Below, one piece after another: positions 9,042 to 15,890 of a stretch of DNA of 64,000 bases; positions within the stretch are counted from its first letter, which is position 1; every line of letters begins with the position of its first letter. Source of the stretch: an uncultured Dorea sp. (GTDB lineage Bacteria; Bacillota; Clostridia; Lachnospirales; Lachnospiraceae); contig CAJTZE010000002.1 of NCBI GenBank assembly GCA_910584265.1, forward strand, positions 6,697 through 70,696, read 5' to 3'. Both the position numbers and the translations under genes were made by a program. The notes under the pieces were generated by a model. The model did no database searches and was not told the origin of the DNA. It saw only the letters and a list, made by a program, of their open reading frames with translations.

Positions 9042-9794
9042 ATGAATAAGAGACCAAAGCCTTCAAGAAAAAAAGGGGCGTCTGTTGGGATTGCAATCTG
9101 CTTCGCGGCGGCAGTTGCGATTGTGGGAACATATACACTGAAGAGTTACCAGAAATCGGACCGTTTGGAGAACAGCGCGATGGACGAAACCGACAGAACA
9201 GAAGATAAGAAGGTACAGACGAAATCAGCAAATACAGACAAGCTGGTTATTGACACAGACGATGAAAAAACCAAGGACACAGAAGAAACAAAGGAAGAAA
9301 CCGGTGAAGGTGCAGAAGAAGAAATAACAGAAGTTACGCCGGATGCAGCAACCGCCGGAAGCGGGACGGCTCTCAATTTTGGCGAGAACAGTCAGCTCTT
9401 ATGGCCGGTAAACGGGCAGATCCTATTGAACTTCAGCATGGATAAGACCGTATATTTCTCTACTCTTGACCAATATAAGTATAATCCGGCTCTGGTTATT
9501 TCCGGCGCCGAAGGAGATCAGGTCATCAGCGGAGCGGCAGGAATGGTGAAGTCCATCGATGTAACTGCCCAGACAGGCACAACAGTCAACCTGGATCTGG
9601 GAAATGGATATGAACTGTTTGTAGGACAGTTAAAAGAGGTACCGGTAAATACCGGTGATTATGTGAATGCAAATACGGTCATCGGATATGTGAGCCAGCC
9701 GACCAAGTATTACTCTGTAGAGGGTTGTAACGTGTACTATGAAATGCGTAAAGACGGGCAGCCGATCGATCCGCTGCAGTTTGTGGACGAGTAA
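9042..9794 (+). CDS. spoIIQ: SpoIIQ-like degenerate M23 peptidase protein
   Basis: A 250-residue protein with a basic N-terminus, one membrane segment (about residues 12-31), a glutamate- and threonine-rich linker and a C-terminal LytM/M23 fold ending KDGQPIDPLQFVDE. In active M23 enzymes the second metal motif reads HLHFE; here the equivalent is NVYYEM, and the HxxxD motif is also absent, so it should be a non-catalytic scaffold like SpoIIQ of Bacillus, which pairs with SpoIIIAH across the septum. AGAGGTG at 9029-9035 points to the ATG at 9042. The position after spoIID and the sigma-F-like promoter support the name. A strong terminator follows. Confidence 0.8.
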   Translation: MNKRPKPSRKKGASVGIAICFAAAVAIVGTYTLKSYQKSDRLENSAMDETDRTEDKKVQTKSANTDKLVIDTDDEKTKDTEETKEETGEGAEEEITEVTPDAATAGSGTALNFGENSQLLWPVNGQILLNFSMDKTVYFSTLDQYKYNPALVISGAEGDQVISGAAGMVKSIDVTAQTGTTVNLDLGNGYELFVGQLKEVPVNTGDYVNANTVIGYVSQPTKYYSVEGCNVYYEMRKDGQPIDPLQFVDE

Positions 9795-9816
9795 AGACAA
9801 CAGAAGAAAAACAGAT

Positions 9817-9867
9817 CAGAGTGGAAAGGCCGGGAACTGCCCAGCTTTTCCACTCTGTTGTTTATTT
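9817..9867 (+). terminator. Intrinsic terminator after the spoIIQ-like gene
   Basis: Perfect 11-base-pair stem (9817-9827 with 9847-9857), 19-base loop, followed by TTGTTTATTT. Confidence 0.85.
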
Positions 9868-9962
9868 GTAATCATTACAAATAAAAACTGAGATGATACC
9901 TCAAATATTGTGTGCAAAAAGAAAAAATGAGATATAATAGGATCGAAGAAAAGTCTATAAAG

Positions 9963-10109
9963 ATGACAAGTGAAGTGCTCTATATGGTTGGGAATCAGGA
10001 TATTGATGATTCGGATGGCGGTACAACAGGGATTGCGAATAGTTGTTATGAATATTGGAAAAAGATTCTGGATCAAGCAGCGGATGAACAGAGGAAGGCG
10101 GGATTTTAG
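9963..10109 (+). CDS. Possible small protein coupled to the GIY-YIG gene
   Basis: A 48-codon frame runs from ATG 9963 to a TAG that ends one base before the GIY-YIG start codon, an arrangement typical of translational coupling. A TATAAT box at 9933-9938 (with TTGTGT 19 bases upstream) suggests transcription starts just before it. The product contains IDDSDGGTTGIANSC and a charged C-terminal helix. The ribosome binding site is weak and no family is recognised, so it could be untranslated leader. Confidence 0.35.
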   Translation: MTSEVLYMVGNQDIDDSDGGTTGIANSCYEYWKKILDQAADEQRKAGF

Positions 10110-10110
10110 A

Positions 10111-10368
10111 ATGAATTATACATATATGGTAAGATGCCGGGATGGAAGCTTATACACCGGCTGGACAACGGATATCGAAAAGCGGGTAAAAGCACATAAC
10201 GACGGAGCAGGCGCAAAATATACGCATAGCCGCAGGCCGGTTAAGCTGGTGTATTATGAAACATTTGAAACAAAGGAAGAGGCGATGAAGCGGGAATATG
10301 CGGTCAAGCAGATGAACAAAGCGGAAAAGGAAAAGCTGATAGAGGATTTTATTTCTGAATCTTTTTAA
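10111..10368 (+). CDS. GIY-YIG nuclease superfamily protein (YhbQ/YazA type)
   Basis: The 85-residue protein is a single GIY-YIG domain: the first motif appears as TYMVRCRDGSLYTGWT near the N-terminus, with the family's later AKYTHSRRPVKLVYYE segment and a basic C-terminal helix. Stand-alone members such as YazA of Bacillus and YhbQ of Escherichia coli are widespread; a role in DNA processing is assumed and not established. The start follows GGAAGGCGGG. In Bacillus the homologue sits next to trmN6, whose homologue here lies about 33 kb away. Confidence 0.88.
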   Translation: MNYTYMVRCRDGSLYTGWTTDIEKRVKAHNDGAGAKYTHSRRPVKLVYYETFETKEEAMKREYAVKQMNKAEKEKLIEDFISESF

Positions 10369-10411
10369 AATCTTCAATTGCGGCTTTAGCAAAATCAAGA
10401 CCATTTGGCAT
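10349..10411 (-). CDS. Possible 20-residue peptide
   Basis: A short frame on the minus strand, starting at 10411, encodes MPNGLDFAKAAIEDFKKIQK and overlaps the end of the GIY-YIG gene by 20 bases. It has a good ribosome binding site, AAGGAGT, about 8 bases upstream. The helix-like, charged peptide resembles no family I know; it may be a small peptide, a gene remnant or chance. Confidence 0.3.
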   Translation of the reverse strand: MPNGLDFAKAAIEDFKKIQK

Positions 10412-10486
10412 ATACCCGACTCCTTTTTAAGATGCCATTTACATTGTGTTTATACTATATTAGACATTGGTAAAAGATATAAAGCC

Positions 10487-11149
10487 TTATAGTACAAAAG
10501 CATACATTACCACAAAATGGCAGGCGCTGCCACCCATCACGAACAGATGGAAAATCTCATGGCTTCCAAAATACTGGTGCTTTGTATTAAATAATGAAAG
10601 CTTTAATGCATAAATGACACCGCCTATGGTATAGATGATACCGCCTGCAAGAAGCCAGCCGAAGGCTGCCGGGGACAAGGAATTTAAAAGCTGCGTGAAT
10701 GCCAGTACGCAGATCCAGCCCATGCCGATGTATAATACGGAAGACACCCATTTGGGGCAGTTTATCCAGATGGCTTTAATGATAATACCGGCAATCGCAA
10801 AGCTCCAGACAATTGCCAGAAGGGTAATGCCGAGCATTCCCTTTAGGACTAAGAGACAGATTGGGGTGTAACTTCCTGCAATTAATACCGATATCATCAT
10901 GTGGTCGATTTTCTTGAGAATCGTGTTGATTCTTTTGGATCTGTTAAAGGTATGGTAAGTTGTGCTGGCCGCATATAGCAGAATCAGGCTGACCGCATAG
11001 ATGATAATGGAAACCACATATATCCGTTCCGGCTCATGGGCGGCCTTGATGATTAATGGTACAGAAGCAAACACAGCCATAAGCATTCCGATAAAATGTG
11101 TAATTGCGCTTCCTGGGTCTTTAATATGTTTTTTTATTGTATCTTCCAT
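10487..11149 (-). CDS. Hemolysin III family (TrhA/YqfA, PAQR-like) membrane protein
   Basis: A 220-residue integral membrane protein with about seven hydrophobic segments. The family's conserved polar residues are present: the helix-2 segment with TTYHTFNRS, the central KKIDHMMI, and the C-terminal SHEIFHLFVMGGSACHF with histidines expected to bind metal. Members are related to PAQR receptors; the hemolysin label is historical, and a role in membrane homeostasis has been proposed for TrhA. GGAGG just upstream selects the ATG at 11149. The gene is monocistronic on the minus strand. Confidence 0.88.
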   Translation of the reverse strand: MEDTIKKHIKDPGSAITHFIGMLMAVFASVPLIIKAAHEPERIYVVSIIIYAVSLILLYAASTTYHTFNRSKRINTILKKIDHMMISVLIAGSYTPICLLVLKGMLGITLLAIVWSFAIAGIIIKAIWINCPKWVSSVLYIGMGWICVLAFTQLLNSLSPAAFGWLLAGGIIYTIGGVIYALKLSLFNTKHQYFGSHEIFHLFVMGGSACHFVVMYAFVL

Positions 11150-11277
11150 TGTATTCCCTCCTGATAAATAGTTATATATTGACAAGTAGTATTGAAAACT
11201 ATATGTTGTATATATTGATATTATACCCTTGCGGAGGAAAAATCAATACATTATATAAAAAATTAAGAAATATCTAA

Positions 11278-11404
11278 AAAGCCATGCCATCTCAAATGCG
11301 CTCCGCTCCTTCTCGATGTACGGCTGGCGCTGTATAATAGCGCAATAATAAACGCCCATGCAAGTTAACTTGCCGGGCGTTATATTACGCTATTGCATGG
11401 CTTT
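11278..11404. repeat. Nested palindromic intergenic element
   Basis: The 127-base segment between the rubrerythrin and hemolysin III genes is bounded by perfect 10-base inverted repeats (AAAGCCATGC at 11278-11287, GCATGGCTTT at 11395-11404). Inside are GCGCT/AGCGC arms (11327-11343), AATAGCG/CGCTATT arms and a long central hairpin. It could be an extended terminator, a structured RNA or a MITE-like repeat. Confidence 0.5.
11351..11381 (-). terminator. Terminator of the rubrerythrin gene
   Basis: AACGCCC and GGGCGTT arms enclose a second GCAAG/CTTGC stem. On the minus strand the hairpin is followed by TATTATT. It forms the core of the larger palindromic element. Confidence 0.65.
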
Positions 11405-11408
11405 CAGC

Positions 11409-11951
11409 TTAGCCAAAGTATCTCTTTAATAATCCTTCAAATGCTTTGCCGTGTCTTGCCTCATCTCTTGCCATCTCGTGAACAGTGTCATGGATTGCGT
11501 CAAGGTTTGCGGCCTTTGCACGTTTTGCAAGGTCAAATTTACCTGCAGTAGCGCCGTTCTCAGCGGCTACTCTCATTTCAAGATTCTTCTTGGTGCTGTC
11601 TGTTACAACTTCGCCAAGCAGCTCTGCAAATTTAGCAGCATGCTCTGCCTCTTCGTAAGCGGCCTTTTCCCAGTATAAGCCGATCTCCGGATATCCTTCT
11701 CTGTGAGCAACTCTTGCCATTGCAAGATACATACCAACCTCTGAACACTCGCCGTTAAAATTAGCTCTTAAGTCCTCGATGATGTCTTCGCTTACGCCCT
11801 GAGCAACGCCTACAACATGCTCAGCGGCCCAGCTTAAGCCCTCGCCCTGCTCTGTGAACTTGTCTGCGCCAACGCCGCACTGTGGACATTTCTCTGGTGC
11901 AGCCTCGCCTTCGTAAACATAACCACATACTGAACATACAAATTTTTTCAT
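11409..11951 (-). CDS. Reverse rubrerythrin (rubredoxin domain first)
   Basis: A 180-residue peroxide- and oxygen-detoxifying protein. An N-terminal rubredoxin domain ([10 protein letters not shown] and CPQCG, residues 7-26) precedes a ferritin-like di-iron domain with the glutamate/histidine ligands spread through [34 protein letters not shown] and [12 protein letters not shown]. The domain order is the reverse of classical rubrerythrin, as in the clostridial revRbr proteins that are PerR-repressed and reduce hydrogen peroxide at the expense of NADH. The perR-like gene lies just upstream on the same strand, separated by a 31-base dyad. A good ribosome binding site (AAAGGAG) fixes the start. 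Confidence 0.93.
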   Translation of the reverse strand: MKKFVCSVCGYVYEGEAAPEKCPQCGVGADKFTEQGEGLSWAAEHVVGVAQGVSEDIIEDLRANFNGECSEVGMYLAMARVAHREGYPEIGLYWEKAAYEEAEHAAKFAELLGEVVTDSTKKNLEMRVAAENGATAGKFDLAKRAKAANLDAIHDTVHEMARDEARHGKAFEGLLKRYFG

Positions 11952-11984
11952 ACCTGTAATCTCCTTTTCTTATAATAATATTTT

Positions 11985-12015
11985 ATTTAAATCAGTAGTA
12001 TCTACTGATTTAAAT
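11985..12015. promoter_or_regulatory. Perfect dyad between perR and the rubrerythrin gene
   Basis: A 14-base inverted repeat (11985-11998 and 12002-12015) with a TAT centre starts at the perR stop codon. There is no T-tract on the minus strand, so an operator or mRNA structure seems more likely than a terminator. A PerR-like half site, TTATAAT, lies at 11970-11976. Confidence 0.55.
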
Positions 12016-12407
12016 CAATCCTTTCTGGCCTGACAGCGGCCGCACACTCCGTAGAATATAGTAGAATGTGAATGGATGGTTCCCCGAAAGCATGCCCTTG
12101 CTTCTTCGTTAATAGATTCTGAAATATCCATATCTAAATCGAATAATCCGCCGCATTCTGTGCATAATGCATGATAGTGGGGAGAAGTAAAGCCATCAAA
12201 CCGGACGGCACCGTCGGGGGTAGTAATCTTGAGTGCTTCACCCATGTCGGTAAGGAGGTTGAGATTGCGGTAAACAGTTCCCAGACTGATACGGGGAAAC
12301 TGCTCCTTAACATGCATATAAACAATGTCTGCAGTAGGATGCTCCACTGTCTTAGAAAGATAATCCTTAATGACTTCCCGCTGTCTGCTGTATTTTAATG
12401 CCGCCAT
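12015..12407 (-). CDS. perR: Fur family transcriptional regulator, PerR-like
   Basis: The 130-residue protein has the Fur winged helix (LKYSRQREVIKDYL, then ISLGTVYRNLNLLTDMGE) and a C-terminal dimerisation domain with the two structural zinc pairs CTECGG and CGRC plus the histidine-rich regulatory site FDGFTSPHYH. PerR proteins sense peroxide by iron-catalysed histidine oxidation and repress detoxification genes; the adjacent reverse rubrerythrin supports PerR over Fur. AAAGGAGG upstream selects the ATG at 12407. A perfect 7-1-7 dyad 25 bases before the start suggests autoregulation. Confidence 0.88.
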   Translation of the reverse strand: MAALKYSRQREVIKDYLSKTVEHPTADIVYMHVKEQFPRISLGTVYRNLNLLTDMGEALKITTPDGAVRFDGFTSPHYHALCTECGGLFDLDMDISESINEEARACFRGTIHSHSTIFYGVCGRCQARKD

Positions 12408-12431
12408 AGCGTCCTCCTTTCCAATCAATAA

Positions 12432-12446
12432 TAGTAATGATTACTA
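12432..12446. promoter_or_regulatory. PerR/Fur-type operator upstream of perR
   Basis: TAGTAATGATTACTA is a perfect 7-1-7 palindrome that matches 10 of the 14 fixed positions of the PerR box TTATAATNATTATAA. It lies 25 bases before the perR start codon, in the expected promoter region. Confidence 0.65.
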
Positions 12447-12640
12447 TAATTGATTCTAGGACAAACTGTGTGGATTGTCAAGAAGAAAATTGAAAAAAAA
12501 TAAAAAGTTTGGATACACCAAATTTGAAATAGTATCCTGATTAACCATTATTTAACAAATTTGTAATATTTTCAGCAGGATGTGACAGGATGTATTAAGA
12601 AAAAGATAATAAAAAGACAGAAAAATTAAGCATTTTCAGC

Positions 12641-12669
12641 TTGACACAGGATATATGCACTGATATAAT
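12641..12669 (+). promoter_or_regulatory. Consensus sigma-A promoter of the NlpC/P60 gene
   Basis: TTGACA at 12641-12646 and TATAAT at 12664-12669 with a 17-base spacer, a perfect match to consensus. Confidence 0.85.
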
Positions 12670-12683
12670 GACAGCGTAATATT

Positions 12684-12700
12684 TGTAACAATTCTGTAAC
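12684..12700 (+). promoter_or_regulatory. WalR-like box downstream of the promoter
   Basis: TGTAAC-N5-TGTAAC fits the WalR recognition pattern TGTWAH-N5-TGTWAH known from Bacillus. It starts 14 bases after the -10 box, around +8 to +24, a position expected to repress. The regulated gene encodes a cell-wall hydrolase, the usual WalR target class. Confidence 0.55.
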
Positions 12701-12726
12701 AATTGGCGCGGAGTAATCCAGCCGGC

Positions 12727-12744
12727 CTGAAAAATATTTTTCAG
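12727..12744. repeat. 18-base perfect palindrome in the NlpC/P60 leader
   Basis: CTGAAAAATATTTTTCAG reads the same on both strands and lies in the transcribed leader, 47 bases before the start codon. It could form a small hairpin or a protein site. Confidence 0.5.
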
Positions 12745-12791
12745 ACACACAAAAGATGAGAAGACATAGGCGAATAAATAGGAGGTTGTTT

Positions 12792-13727
12792 ATGAATTCG
12801 AGTCTTAAGAGAGGATTATTTCTGGTTACTGCAATTGGAACATTTTCAGTTTCCGGGGAGAAGGCGGAGGCTGCAGATAGTCTTGAAACAACAGATATAA
12901 TAGAAGCGGTCTTTCCGGGTGTGGGAATTGAACAGGTACTGAATGACTGCTATGCGGCAGATGCAGAGATTGCCGTGGAGGATTATCTGGTACCTACAGA
13001 AAAAGGAGAGTATTTAGATATGGCATTCACAAATGTGGATGCAGATACATTTCTCTTTGTCAGGAGCGAACCGGCAAGGGAAAGTGAGTGGGTCGGAAAA
13101 CTGTATCCGGGTTCCGCATCAGAGATTATCGGTCCGGTAGGGGAATGGACAAAGGTGCGGTCCGGGTCAGTGACCGGCTATGTTTATACCGAATATATTA
13201 TTACAGGTAACGAAGCAGAAGCAAGGGCGAAGGAGCTGGAGGCTGATACACAGGCAGATGATGTCAGAGAAGTTGTAGAGCATGCAGAATCTAGAGAAGA
13301 GGAAGAAGCCCGCCTTGCAGAAGAAGCAAGACTTGCAGCGGAGGAGGAAGCCAGGCTTGCAAAGGAACAGGCGGCGAATGCGGCAACGCTGGGACAGGCC
13401 ATTGTGGATTATGCCTGCCAGTTTATTGGAAATCCGTATGTGTGGGGCGGTACAAGCCTTACGAACGGAGCAGACTGTTCGGGATTTGTACAGTCGGTAT
13501 ATGCGCATTTTGGAATCAGCCTTCCGAGAACTACCTGGGATCAGGAATACGCAGGGAGAGGCATCGGCTATGGCGAGGCGCAGCCGGGCGATCTGATTCT
13601 TTATGAAGGCCATGTTGGAATTTATATGGGAAACGGCCAGATTGTAAATGCGATCAATGCATCGAAAGGAATTGGAATTATTCCTGCAGAATGTATGAGT
13701 ATTAAAACAGTTAGACGTGTGATTTAG
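12792..13727 (+). CDS. Secreted NlpC/P60 peptidoglycan endopeptidase with SH3 domain
   Basis: The 311-residue precursor has a signal peptide (to about AEA, residue 27), an SH3-type wall-binding domain (about residues 75-138, with FLFVRSEPARESEWVG), a charged coiled coil (about 140-195, EEEEARLAEEARLAAEEEAR) and a C-terminal NlpC/P60 domain. The catalytic cysteine is C229 in GADCSGF and the histidine H274 in EGHVGIY. It should cut D-glutamyl/meso-diaminopimelate bonds in stem peptides. GGAGG at 12781-12785 selects the ATG at 12792. It is monocistronic, with a consensus promoter, a WalR-like box and its own terminator. Confidence 0.93.
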   Translation: MNSSLKRGLFLVTAIGTFSVSGEKAEAADSLETTDIIEAVFPGVGIEQVLNDCYAADAEIAVEDYLVPTEKGEYLDMAFTNVDADTFLFVRSEPARESEWVGKLYPGSASEIIGPVGEWTKVRSGSVTGYVYTEYIITGNEAEARAKELEADTQADDVREVVEHAESREEEEARLAEEARLAAEEEARLAKEQAANAATLGQAIVDYACQFIGNPYVWGGTSLTNGADCSGFVQSVYAHFGISLPRTTWDQEYAGRGIGYGEAQPGDLILYEGHVGIYMGNGQIVNAINASKGIGIIPAECMSIKTVRRVI

Positions 13728-13752
13728 AGTTGTCTGACAATGAAAAACATCG

Positions 13753-13794
13753 AAAAATCCCGCTGTATTTGATAAAAATATATCGGGGTTTTTT
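13753..13794 (+). terminator. Terminator of the NlpC/P60 gene
   Basis: AAAAATCCCG and CGGGGTTTTT arms, a 22-base AT-rich loop and a run of six T residues. Confidence 0.7.
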
Positions 13795-14124
13795 ATGTTA
13801 TAAAAGAAAATTATTATGTCATTTTGCGAAAAATCGAATCTTTATATAAAATACACAAAAATGTAAAATGATGGGATAATTTGTCAGGTGCTTCAACAAA
13901 AGTTATCAACATGAAAAGCCGTGAAAAGAGTGGAAAAAAGGTAGGTTTTTGTAACTTATCAACATTATCAACATAAAAACACGTGATTTTGGTTGATTAC
14001 TCGAGGAAAACAAAAGAACGGATGTTTTGTAAACAAATCACAAAATTTGCGTTTTGTCGAAAAAAATGGAAATGTATCTTGCAATTTGAATCGTCAATTT
14101 TCGATAAGAAAAAGTTTTTAAATG
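13795..14124. other. AT-rich gene-free region with three DnaA-box-like 9-mers
   Basis: No plausible gene lies here. The 9-mer TTATCAACA, one base from the DnaA box TTATCCACA, occurs three times on the plus strand at 13903-13911, 13956-13964 and 13965-13973, the last two directly adjacent. The rest is A/T-rich with short inverted repeats. No dnaA or dnaN is near, so a replication origin is unlikely. Confidence 0.45.
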
Positions 14125-14153
14125 TTTACACAATGAAGAAAAATGGATATAAT
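14125..14153 (+). promoter_or_regulatory. Sigma-A promoter of the DUF1858 gene
   Basis: TTTACA at 14125-14130 and TATAAT at 14148-14153, spacer 17. Confidence 0.7.
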
Positions 14154-14185
14154 AAGGATTACCAGAGCAAGGAGGAGGCGATAAT

Positions 14186-14398
14186 ATGGCACAGATTAAT
14201 AAGGAAACCACAATTGGCGAATTATTAATGACCAGTGGAGATAAGATTGAAGATGTGGCAAAGGCTCTTATGGAGATCGGGATGCATTGTATCGGATGTC
14301 CGTCTTCCCAGGGCGAATCCATCGAAGAGGCCGCTATGGTACATGGTATTGATGCGGATCTTCTGACAGAGAAGCTGAATGCGATTTTAAATGCATAG
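14186..14398 (+). CDS. DUF1858 domain protein
   Basis: A 70-residue cytoplasmic protein made of one DUF1858 domain: it opens with the [15 protein letters not shown] segment ([11 protein letters not shown]), then a helix and the conserved [20 protein letters not shown] turn, seen here as [20 protein letters not shown], with two cysteines. This domain also forms the N-terminus of ScdA/RIC iron-sulfur repair proteins and occurs with hybrid-cluster proteins, so a redox or metal role is possible but unproven. GGAGGAGG precedes the start, and promoter and terminator make it monocistronic. Confidence 0.85.
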   Translation: MAQINKETTIGELLMTSGDKIEDVAKALMEIGMHCIGCPSSQGESIEEAAMVHGIDADLLTEKLNAILNA

Positions 14399-14420
14399 GC
14401 CGGTTCAGATTCTGCACATA

Positions 14421-14448
14421 AAAAGACTGCCCGTTGAGGCAGTCTTTT
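14421..14448. terminator. Bidirectional terminator between the DUF1858 gene and mecA
   Basis: AAAGACTGCC (14422-14431) and GGCAGTCTTT (14438-14447) form a perfect 10-base-pair stem with A and T tracts on either side, serving both convergent genes. Confidence 0.85.
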
Positions 14449-14469
14449 CCGCGTTTAAAGCAAAATGGT

Positions 14470-15201
14470 CTAAATCTGTGAGAGCTGCTGGACCGCATTG
14501 GCGGACAAAATCATCTCACAGTGCTCTTCCAGGTGCGCAAGCGATGCTCCGGATGACTGCTCCAGAGAGCCATACTCGGACAGCATATTGCAGATTCGGC
14601 TGAAATCATTAATTGTGTGCTCGGACTGTGTGAGAGCCAGAATATACATATCGGAGCTATTATCTTTATATAAAGTATTAGATCCGTGGTACATGCCGCC
14701 AAGAAGTCCGGCAGCCGATATAACGCCGTCCATGGAAGCGAAGGAGAACAGCCTTAAGTCGGTTCTCTTTGCAGGAGGCTCTTCTTCCGGTGCCTGCTCC
14801 TGCGAAACGGAGGCAATACTTTCCTTGACCTTTCCAAGGAGGTTCAGAATCTCTTCTGCACCCTCCAGCTTGAGGGAAGCAGCATCGCGCCTGTTATCCC
14901 AGTCTCCGTTTGCCGTAGGGGCGAATCTGGAAAATCTGGTGTCCAGCTCCTCAGGATCCTCTACTTTAGTAATTATCAGCACAATAGAATCTGCGGATGC
15001 AGGAATTGCCTCAATCATAAGAGGAATATCCTCTGCCTCAAAGCCGCACTCGTAGGCTGCCTGCTGCATCATATCATGGAAAAGTGATTTTGCTTTTTCT
15101 GTGCCGTATGCCAGTTCGCTTAGTTTTAACTGGCGGTCAGCTAAATCAGCTCGCGTAAGTGTACAGCGTATCTGATTGTCATTGATCTTCTCAATTTTCA
15201 T
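14470..15201 (-). CDS. mecA: MecA-type adaptor protein for ClpC
   Basis: The 243-residue protein begins MKIEKINDNQIRCTLTRADL, the MecA N-terminal domain that binds target proteins, followed by an acidic linker (about residues 135-150) and the C-terminal ClpC-binding domain (LRLFSFASMDGVISAAGLL). MecA proteins deliver substrates such as competence regulators to the ClpCP protease. AGGAAG precedes the ATG at 15201; a GTG three codons upstream sits too close to that site. The gene is convergent with the DUF1858 gene. Confidence 0.88.
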   Translation of the reverse strand: MKIEKINDNQIRCTLTRADLADRQLKLSELAYGTEKAKSLFHDMMQQAAYECGFEAEDIPLMIEAIPASADSIVLIITKVEDPEELDTRFSRFAPTANGDWDNRRDAASLKLEGAEEILNLLGKVKESIASVSQEQAPEEEPPAKRTDLRLFSFASMDGVISAAGLLGGMYHGSNTLYKDNSSDMYILALTQSEHTINDFSRICNMLSEYGSLEQSSGASLAHLEEHCEMILSANAVQQLSQI

Positions 15202-15539
15202 TTTTATCACTTCCTTTTAGACAGTATAGCATAGCAGCTTGTAAATGTTCAATAAAATAAATAAAAAACTGCTTGCGTTAACATAAGAATTGATATATAA
15301 TAGCCGTACAGAAAATAGTATTCCCACACAGGAGTATTTTCAACGTATCAGATTATTCAACATTTTCAGATCAGATTAACTCAATGATTTTCAACAGATT
15401 TCCAGAGGAATTTTTTGAAAAATATTTATAAATCAATGCAGGCATATTTTCTGTACCGGGTAATATATCACATGCACTTTCCTGGTCTTTATATTTTATG
15501 CGCTGTGCTGGGAAGCCGTGCATTGAGAAGGAGGAGCCC

Positions 15540-15764
15540 ATGAAGCCGGGAACGGAAGGATACCAGGAGCTGTTCAATGAATTGAACCGGTATGAGAGAA
15601 AAGGAGTATATATGGAGATGGAAGGGAATCCGGCCAGTCCGACCCAGATTGTTAAGGCGCATATGCTGAGAGAGGATTCCGGATACATGAGGGATTATGT
15701 TCTGAATGATAAGGGGGACTTAAAGGAGCTGTATTTTTACCATATTAATCTGCAGGAGAAGTAA
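15540..15764 (+). CDS. Small conserved-looking hypothetical protein
   Basis: A 74-residue soluble protein preceded by GGAGG with good spacing. It is acidic, with segments such as GYQELFNELNRYERKGVYM and SGYMRDYVLNDKGDLKELYF that look like a compact alpha/beta fold. I do not recognise the family. It stands alone between mecA (divergent) and the GH18 gene. Confidence 0.7.
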   Translation: MKPGTEGYQELFNELNRYERKGVYMEMEGNPASPTQIVKAHMLREDSGYMRDYVLNDKGDLKELYFYHINLQEK

Positions 15765-15890
15765 ATGTCCTCCGAATTATTTAAAAAATTGTCGAAATAT
15801 AATGACGGTCAACACTTTTATTGATATAATGGAAACGTGGGTTTACAGTACGGCACAGCCTGTGCTGTGATGAGCAATAGGAGGTAGACT

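Noticed and set aside
13800..14180. Chromosomal replication origin
   Set aside because: Three DnaA-like 9-mers are present, but dnaA, dnaN, rpmH and a full box cluster are absent.
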